This document shows positions 43,728 to 49,069 of a DNA stretch of 49,069 nt, one piece after another. The notes under the pieces are model-generated. The model made no database searches. It worked only from the letters and a program-made list of their open reading frames with translations, and was not told where the DNA came from. Position 1 is the first letter of the stretch; the number at the start of each line of letters is the position of its first letter. Origin of the DNA: Glaciimonas sp. (GTDB taxonomy: Bacteria; Pseudomonadota; Gammaproteobacteria; Burkholderiales; Burkholderiaceae_D); NCBI GenBank assembly GCA_012927585.1, contig JABBOY010000020.1:1-49069 (forward strand). Direction: 5' to 3'. The position numbers were made by a program, and so were the translations under genes.

Positions 43728-45197
43728 TTAATGAATATGTGATGCGGTTGCTTGTGTATCAAAAGTGGCCTTGATGAACGGGCCTATGACGACGGCGGTT
43801 CGGTCGAAGGCATCCTGATTGCTGGTGCACAAAGTAAAAGTCGCATTTACGGCCGCCTCTTGGTGCGCAAGCGCAAGAGCGGTAAGACTTGACACTGCGC
43901 CTGCTGCGCCGCAGTCTGCAGCAATTTTCATACATTGGTCGTTGAAATCGAGCTCTGGAAAAACCCTCTGGCTTAAGCCCATCAATTCCGTCATTCGGCT
44001 GCCACGGTGGTCGCTGTCTGCAATTAGCATGGTAATTTTGTCCGATGTTGTGTCCGCTATAAGTAGGGCATCTTGGGCCAATTCAGATAGCAGTTCCGCA
44101 CTCACTTGGCCGTTTGCATCCGCAGATTTTTCGCGCCGGCCTTGAGCGATACGATGGATCGCTGCAGGAAATTCGACGTCCATCAGCGTCGCCTGATTCT
44201 GATCGGCGAGTAGTAAGCCGGCCGCCCCTTCTCCTGGTATTTGCCCTGTATTGCCTTTGCCTTTCAGTAACTGCCCGGCGGCGTCCCACTGGTTGATGCT
44301 TTTTTCGCCGATAAACGATTCGGAAGCGATCATCAGACAGAAGCAGGGCAGCGATTGGCGGTGCGAGTGGACAGACAGTCGATCAATCAGACTGAGCGGC
44401 TCGGTGCGGTTGCTGGTCATCATCGGGCTGATCAAAATCTTCTCTGCCGGCCAGCCGTGCTGTTCAATCAGATGCATGAACCAGCTGGCAACCGTCTTAC
44501 GCATGTCGCTTGGCCAGCTATCTGGAAACACGGGTAATAACTGCAGCACGGGTAGTTCAATGGAACTACGTTTCGTGGTGCCTGCATTTACATAGTCAAT
44601 CAAATAGGGGTGGGTCAGCGCCTGACTTACCAGATCAACCAAGACGTCGCTTCCCATGGCTAACGCGCGCAACTGTTCAGCGGTCCATGCCGGTATTTGC
44701 ATATTTGCAGAGTTGAGCCAAGCTGCAATCACTTCTGCGACAGCGTCGCCATCAATGTCACTAATGCGTCCCGTACGTACCGGAAAACCATTGGAGTCTG
44801 TTAGTTCAGTATCCAGCTCGAGGCGGGCTTCTTTTGATTTCAGCGCGGTCGCCAATTCATCGGGACTTGCGCCGTGTGGTGAACGCAGTGCGCCCGCGAG
44901 GATCGCCAATGTCCAAGTCCGTTCCTGTTTGTCGTCATGTGCCGGCGGATTTACGTCATCGGGTTGCGGCACAGCGGCAGCGGCAACACCGGCCGCAGCG
45001 CTGGCTGTCACGGCCACGGTCATTTTGCGAATCAGCCAAAGGCCGAACAAAAAACTGACTGGCAGGACGAGCAGATAGAGAACAACTTCGGATGAAGTCG
45101 GCATGCGATTCGTGCTACGCCAATACATCACCATCAAAATCCAGACGGTGACGAAAATGGCGCAGATAAACAGGCCGCGCATTAGCAAAGCGCGCAT
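43728..45197 (-). CDS. Two-TM protein of unknown function, in the T6SS cluster
   Basis: A 489-aa protein with two N-terminal TM helices (~8-26, ~40-61) and a ~410-aa cytoplasmic remainder. It has no motif I can name. The C-terminal stretch DCGAAGAVSSLTALALAHQE recalls the core of thiolase/ketoacyl-synthase folds but lacks visible catalytic residues, so this is weak. It is 26 bp upstream of tssM, and co-transcription is likely; it occupies the place where tssL or tssK would often lie. ATG 45197 is preferred over the TTG at 45200; the ribosome site is weak. It could be a membrane-complex accessory. Confidence 0.8.
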   Translation of the reverse strand: MRALLMRGLFICAIFVTVWILMVMYWRSTNRMPTSSEVVLYLLVLPVSFLFGLWLIRKMTVAVTASAAAGVAAAAVPQPDDVNPPAHDDKQERTWTLAILAGALRSPHGASPDELATALKSKEARLELDTELTDSNGFPVRTGRISDIDGDAVAEVIAAWLNSANMQIPAWTAEQLRALAMGSDVLVDLVSQALTHPYLIDYVNAGTTKRSSIELPVLQLLPVFPDSWPSDMRKTVASWFMHLIEQHGWPAEKILISPMMTSNRTEPLSLIDRLSVHSHRQSLPCFCLMIASESFIGEKSINQWDAAGQLLKGKGNTGQIPGEGAAGLLLADQNQATLMDVEFPAAIHRIAQGRREKSADANGQVSAELLSELAQDALLIADTTSDKITMLIADSDHRGSRMTELMGLSQRVFPELDFNDQCMKIAADCGAAGAVSSLTALALAHQEAAVNATFTLCTSNQDAFDRTAVVIGPFIKATFDTQATASHIH

Positions 45198-45243
45198 CAA
45201 TTGCAGTCTTTGAATTTAGTAACTTGCATAGGACGACGGTATC

Positions 45244-45507
45244 TCAATCAGTCGTTGCGGTTTGACTCGCAATCAGAACAGCACCGCATGCAGTTGTATC
45301 GCCGGCACGGGCTACCGCGGCCCCATCAATGATCAATGTCATATCTCCGGTTGCGATCGCGTTAGTGCCATGCCCACGAATTGGACAGGTGACTTTATCG
45401 CCGACACGGGCAACTCCAATATTTCCGGCGAAGGTCTGGCCAGAAGCTTCCACTACGGTGCCACCGTGCGAAGTTTTGTCGCCTAAAACGATAAACGCTT
45501 TTGCCAT
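45244..45507 (-). CDS. PAAR-domain T6SS spike-tip protein
   Basis: An 87-aa single-domain PAAR protein that would sharpen the VgrG spike. Typical parts are GDKTSHGGTVVEAS, VARVGDKVTCPIRGHGTNAIA and AARAGDTTACGAVL, with the Cys/His set that binds zinc. The start MAKAFIVLGD at 45507 follows AAGGAA; the upstream ATG at 45534 adds nine codons not in the family. No effector domain is fused. Confidence 0.92.
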   Translation of the reverse strand: MAKAFIVLGDKTSHGGTVVEASGQTFAGNIGVARVGDKVTCPIRGHGTNAIATGDMTLIIDGAAVARAGDTTACGAVLIASQTATTD

Positions 45508-45593
45508 GTAATTCCTTAATTTTTTTTGCAACATTGATTATTCGCAACATTGATTATAAAGCGCGTTATAAATAATACGTTTCTTAATGAACA

Positions 45594-46433
45594 TTATTTT
45601 CTTATTACTCCTTGCAAGTGCAGTTCGGTATGGCCGAAATCCATCATTTTCCAACGGCCGCCCCAAGTCAGGCCGACAGATTCAGCTACTTCGCCATACA
45701 GGCGATACCCTTCCATTGCCCAAGAGTCTTTTTCGCTGATAACCAATTTCCCGTTACGCAGGAAGGCACAATCTGCAGCGAGGCCGTATTGGTGAAAACT
45801 CTGAAAGGCCGCGGCCTTCGTGACATGCTCGCCGATGTTGGCCAGTATGTTCTGGCGCTCTGGACTGCGATAGCCCTCGATAATGGCCATGTCGTATCCG
45901 TGTTTTTCTTTCATGATTTTGAAAATCAGCAATAGGCGCTGCGCGTAATCATTGTTAAGCAACTGCCAGTTCCGGCTCGCATTGGCCAACATCGGACGCA
46001 CTTGCATCACTTCTTGCGTAGTGAAAAAATCTGGTGGCAATGGCGGCGGTGGCGCAAGTTGTTCGCCTTTGAGAAGTTCCGCAACTTGTAGATTGGCTCC
46101 CCCCCCAGAATCCTCGAAACCTTCCAACATCGACTTACTACTGAGCATTAAAGCGACGAGGGGAGGAAGTGCAATCAAGGAAATTACAACAATGCAGAGC
46201 AGATAATGTCGGCGCAAGCCATGCCCCAAGCTAAACAATAATGCGCTGAGCGATGCTAAAGCGTGGCTCCGAGTTTTATCTTTCGATTGCTTCCAACGCC
46301 CTAAACTGTCGCCAATTTTCGCTGAGACGCCACCAATTAGCCGTAGCGTCGCTTCTCGGGTGGAAGGGAATAAAACTAGCCAAATTACACTGCAAGCCAA
46401 CACAAAATAAAGGACGAGAACAACGAAGAGCAC
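45594..46433 (-). CDS. Membrane-anchored M15 peptidoglycan peptidase, TagX-like
   Basis: A 279-aa protein. TM at ~1-22 and TM at ~78-98 leave a large domain of the VanY/M15 zinc-peptidase type: ARG in EGYRSPERQ (R189), ligands H214 and D221 in SFHQYGLAAD, and H268 in DFGHTELHL. Such peptidases in T6SS clusters of Acinetobacter and Burkholderia (TagX) open peptidoglycan so that the machinery can assemble. Start is GTG 46433, preceded by AAGGA. It begins the minus-strand T6SS set. Which bond it cuts is inferred, not visible. Confidence 0.85.
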   Translation of the reverse strand: MLFVVLVLYFVLACSVIWLVLFPSTREATLRLIGGVSAKIGDSLGRWKQSKDKTRSHALASLSALLFSLGHGLRRHYLLCIVVISLIALPPLVALMLSSKSMLEGFEDSGGGANLQVAELLKGEQLAPPPPLPPDFFTTQEVMQVRPMLANASRNWQLLNNDYAQRLLLIFKIMKEKHGYDMAIIEGYRSPERQNILANIGEHVTKAAAFQSFHQYGLAADCAFLRNGKLVISEKDSWAMEGYRLYGEVAESVGLTWGGRWKMMDFGHTELHLQGVIRK

Positions 46434-46588
46434 GGAAATCCTTGATATGACGTATTTATCGTAATTTTTACGAAAAATAACTTGGTAGATTGTTAATCCA
46501 TATGGATGTCGTTACAATCCAGTATAACTTATTAAGTTTCCATAAAAAAACAAAAGTTGCTTATTATTTAATTTCAGGAGTATGTATT
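46434..46588. promoter_or_regulatory. Divergent T6SS promoter region
   Basis: An AT-rich gap between the TagX-like gene (minus) and the TTG-start gene (plus). CAGGAG at ~46576-46581 is the ribosome site of the latter. No sigma54 or other clear promoter consensus could be assigned. Confidence 0.4.
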
Positions 46589-47521
46589 TTGCAGCAATCC
46601 GAACAACAAAAACGCATTGCGGCCAAGCCGAGTCTCTTATCGCCGTCTGACCAAAACGACACGGGGAACGTGCGGATACTAAACATGCTATCGCAAGGCA
46701 CCTCGCTGCAAGCGGTGCCAAGTCCTGTTCGGCGACGTTTGAGATTGTTTGTATTTGTGTTCGGTTTGGTCGCGATAGCCGTTGCAGGGACCCTGATGAG
46801 TGGATCCGACAATAGGCTTACGGTCTTGGCTCCAGTCAGCATTCATTCCCAACCGGTACCGGAGGCAGTCTCGGAAAGTACCAGTGCCAACACAACGTCG
46901 CAGCCGCTAGCAAGTCTTCCTGATACCGGCAAGAGGGATCTAACAGCTGCGTCGACGGCCGCGACAATCATCACAGACGCACCCATCGCACTCGTAAAAA
47001 TTGATGGGCACAATAATCTCACGACCGTTTTGGAAGCCGGCGTCAAGCCTCCACCAGCAGCACTCCAGAGCGCACTTGAAGCGCCATCCACCCCAGATCC
47101 GGTAAAGCCGGTTGCCGTTGTGCAGGCACCGCAGGTCAATCGCGTCACCAGCGCCAAAGCGGATAAACAACCCGCAAAACCAAGCAAACAAGCCGCTAGC
47201 CAAAGCAACAACATAGTTGATAGCGACACCAAGTTAATCGCGGCCCTGGTGGCGTATTCGACAGAGCACGACCCAAAGCAAACAGCAAAAAATGCCGTGC
47301 CCATCACTAAGCCAGCCAACTTGGTGCACAACAACAACGGCGCTGAGGCAAACGCTCAATCAACTCAGCACAATCGAGACGTCGTTGCACGGCAGATGGG
47401 CGACAGCACAGCGTCTTTACTCCAGCGCTGTAAAAGTCTCGGTTTTGTCGAGGGCGAATTATGCCGCTTGCGCATTTGCGCCGGGCGCTGGGATAGCGAT
47501 GCGGCCTGCAAGGTTAAATAA
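46589..47521 (+). CDS. One-TM, Pro/Ala/Thr-rich protein with C-terminal Cys motif
   Basis: A 310-aa protein starting at TTG 46589, chosen because CAGGAG lies 8 nt before it; the frame is open upstream to 46490 without a ribosome site. A cytoplasmic N-terminus of ~45 residues (RRRLR stop signal), one TM (~46-66) and a low-complexity periplasmic stalk are followed by a short C-terminal Cys module (RCKSLGFVEGELCRLRICAG, then RWDSDAACK). Such modules look like a small disulfide-linked domain. I do not recognise a named family. Its position next to T6SS genes suggests a role in that machinery. Confidence 0.75.
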   Translation: MQQSEQQKRIAAKPSLLSPSDQNDTGNVRILNMLSQGTSLQAVPSPVRRRLRLFVFVFGLVAIAVAGTLMSGSDNRLTVLAPVSIHSQPVPEAVSESTSANTTSQPLASLPDTGKRDLTAASTAATIITDAPIALVKIDGHNNLTTVLEAGVKPPPAALQSALEAPSTPDPVKPVAVVQAPQVNRVTSAKADKQPAKPSKQAASQSNNIVDSDTKLIAALVAYSTEHDPKQTAKNAVPITKPANLVHNNNGAEANAQSTQHNRDVVARQMGDSTASLLQRCKSLGFVEGELCRLRICAGRWDSDAACKVK

Positions 47522-47763
47522 TTACGCGTATTGATATATGGCAATATTCGCTTGCCTAAATGTCTACGCCCACGCTAAAATACATTCTTGACACACATGC
47601 AATATTTAACAGAGTATATTTTACATAACCACTAGAAACATGCGGACAATGCATTAAAAAAAGTGATACTCCCTATTTTTTTAAAATTGCTCCGCACCTC
47701 TGCGCGGCACCAAAACCCCAAAATACCGCGCACCTCCCTTCCTCAACACCTTCCTCCCAACCC
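47522..47763. other. Gap before vgrG
   Basis: AT-rich in the first part, then markedly pyrimidine-rich without a Shine-Dalgarno sequence before the vgrG ATG. TTGACA near 47588 lies 21 bp from TATATT, too far for a normal promoter. No other structure was found. Confidence 0.4.
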
Positions 47764-49069
47764 ATGTCAGAACTCTTAACGCAACTCGCCCAACTTGCGC
47801 AATTTGGCAGCGCGACACGGCTCTACGCACTGACCATCAACAGCAATGGCCGCGACAGCAGCACCGATTACGGCAGCAGCGGATTGCAAGTCGAAGCCTT
47901 CGCCGCAGTAGAAGGCTTGCATAGCATCGGTGCGCGCGACATCATCGTTCTCAGCACCAACGCGCACATTCCGTTAAAAACCCTGCTCGGGCGCAGCGCC
48001 ACCCTCCAGATCTCCCTCTCCGACGGCACCCGTGCCGCTTTCACCGGCCTGATCAACGAAGCAGCGCTCTTGGGCAGCGAAGGCGGATTCGCCCGCTATC
48101 GGGTGCGGCTGGTGCCCTGGCCCTGGTTATTGACGCAGTCGCGCAGCAGCCGCGTCTGGCAAGACAAAACCGTCATCGACATCATCGAATCGATCTTTCG
48201 GGAATACAGCGCCCACGCCGCCTGGCAATGGAGCAGTGAAGTCGCGCCCTTCATGACTGAGGCCCGCACCCGCAGTTACGTTGCCCAATACCGCGAAAGC
48301 AATTTTGATTTTGTCAGTCGCTTATTGAGCGAAGAAGGTCTGAGCTTTCGCATCGAAGAATCCACCACCGCGCCCAGCGGCCATCAGATCGTCCTGTTTG
48401 CCGACACCACCCAAAAAAGCGCCTGCCCGGAAGACGCCACCAGCAGCCATGCACTGGGCGGCCACGGGATTCGCTTCCACGCCGGCACCGCGCGTGAAGA
48501 ACAAGACAGCATCCAGGCCCTGAGTGCCAGACGCACATTGCAAGCCGGCGCGATCACCTTGCTGTCATATGACTACAAGACAAAGAAAGCCGTGACGGCC
48601 CACATTCCGACCCATCATGCCTTCGGCGGCAAGCAAGCACCGCTGCTGGAAAGCTACGACAGCCCGGGCCCGTATGCGTATGCCAACAGTGCCGAAGCCC
48701 TGCGTTACGGCCAATTGCACATGCAAGCGCATGAAGCGCGCAACAAACGCTGGTATGCGCGCAGCACCGTGCGCACCTTACGCCCGGGCACCACATTCGA
48801 TTTGACGCAAGGCCCGCTCAATGCCGCAGCCAATGCAGCCCCAGTGCCCTACACGGTGCTGCGCGTGGCCAGCATTGGCATAAACAACCTGCCCAAAAAC
48901 GTGTCTGAGGGCATCGCCGAACTATTCGGCCCGATCCCGCAACTGCTGGAAGAATGCATGGCCTCGTGCACAGCCGCCGCGCCCGCGTCAGCAGTTGCCT
49001 GCGAGGATGGATTCGCAGACGGCGCGGAATCAGGATTCGGATTCGGATTCGAATCTGACGACAACAACC
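47764..49069 (+). CDS. vgrG: VgrG-type T6SS spike protein (3' end beyond window)
   Basis: At least 435 codons, open to the window end with no stop, so it is partial. The N-terminal half matches phage gp27/VgrG: LTINSNGRDSSTD, VEGLHSIGARDIIVLSTNA, a second domain with VPWPWLLTQSRSSRVWQDKT and RSYVAQYRESNFDFVSRLLS, then HAFGGKQAPLLESYDSPGPY. This is the Rhs/Vgr type common in Burkholderiales. It lacks the usual continuation into the gp5 OB domain because the window ends in a linker containing CxxxC and a GGATTC repeat. No ribosome site is visible before ATG 47764. Confidence 0.9.
   Translation, partial: MSELLTQLAQLAQFGSATRLYALTINSNGRDSSTDYGSSGLQVEAFAAVEGLHSIGARDIIVLSTNAHIPLKTLLGRSATLQISLSDGTRAAFTGLINEAALLGSEGGFARYRVRLVPWPWLLTQSRSSRVWQDKTVIDIIESIFREYSAHAAWQWSSEVAPFMTEARTRSYVAQYRESNFDFVSRLLSEEGLSFRIEESTTAPSGHQIVLFADTTQKSACPEDATSSHALGGHGIRFHAGTAREEQDSIQALSARRTLQAGAITLLSYDYKTKKAVTAHIPTHHAFGGKQAPLLESYDSPGPYAYANSAEALRYGQLHMQAHEARNKRWYARSTVRTLRPGTTFDLTQGPLNAAANAAPVPYTVLRVASIGINNLPKNVSEGIAELFGPIPQLLEECMASCTAAAPASAVACEDGFADGAESGFGFGFESDDNN
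49033..49050 (+). repeat. GGATTC triplet repeat in vgrG linker
   Basis: Three tandem GGATTC copies encoding GFGFGF, preceded by related GGAATCA. In frame; length changes would keep the frame. Confidence 0.8.

Noticed and set aside
47588-47620. TTGACA...TATATT as a vgrG promoter
   Set aside because: The spacer is 21 bp, too long for a standard sigma70 promoter.

Overview
The window looks like the chromosome of a betaproteobacterium of the order Burkholderiales, most likely near Oxalobacteraceae. The protein families are typical of that group: an E. coli-type SerA, an SDR-type threonine dehydrogenase, the thrC-moeA-moaD block, malate synthase A with a LysR gene beside it, and a T6SS with TagF and a TagX-like peptidase. 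This is inferred from gene content; no rRNA or other phylogenetic marker is present. The first ~40 bases are extremely GC-rich and low in complexity, and may be a contig-end artefact.

Region 1 (1-12.3 kb) is metabolic. It holds a P-type cation ATPase, serA (first step of serine synthesis) and, on the minus strand, a succinyl-CoA:acetate CoA-transferase-type gene. Next comes an XRE-cupin regulator divergent from a threonine-catabolic operon, kbl - SDR threonine dehydrogenase - sdaA. This operon turns threonine into glycine plus acetyl-CoA and serine into pyruvate. thrC (threonine synthesis) follows with its own candidate promoter.

Region 2 (12.5-18.7 kb) carries molybdenum-cofactor genes. moeA and moaD overlap, but moaE lies about 4 kb away. 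Between them are a Stealth-family phosphotransferase, a chemoreceptor, a chalcone-isomerase-like periplasmic protein and a DUF454 membrane protein.

Region 3 (18.6-33 kb) is mixed and partly decayed. It has a 7TM-PAS-GGDEF diguanylate cyclase and a unit of ECF sigma factor, permease and thioredoxin, followed in frame by the tail of a lost CDF metal transporter. It also has a LysR regulator with aceB, a MATE exporter, an AbrB-type antitoxin with only a stub of a toxin, tRNA-Cys, a DUF3149 protein, a fragment of treY, an orphan three-domain sensor kinase and two identical tRNA-Arg(ACG) genes.

Region 4 (33-36.3 kb) has a cold-shock gene and clpB with a sigma32-like promoter. A dead IS200-type element follows, with a nonsense codon and a frameshift in its transposase. 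It ends about 30 bp before tssA.

Region 5 (37-49 kb) is an accessory part of a type VI secretion locus. It contains tssA (+), then on the minus strand a TagX-like M15 peptidase, PAAR, an unrecognised two-TM protein, tssM, tagF and an OmpA-family protein. On the plus strand are a one-TM protein with a TTG start and a vgrG cut by the window end. The sheath, tube, baseplate, TssJ/K/L and ClpV genes are not in the window.

Dispersed sequences tie the window together. Three copies of one long palindrome (around 9.07, 17.6 and 27.4 kb) share the same core, and one of them sits inside a larger nested inverted repeat. A second palindrome type lies after thrC.
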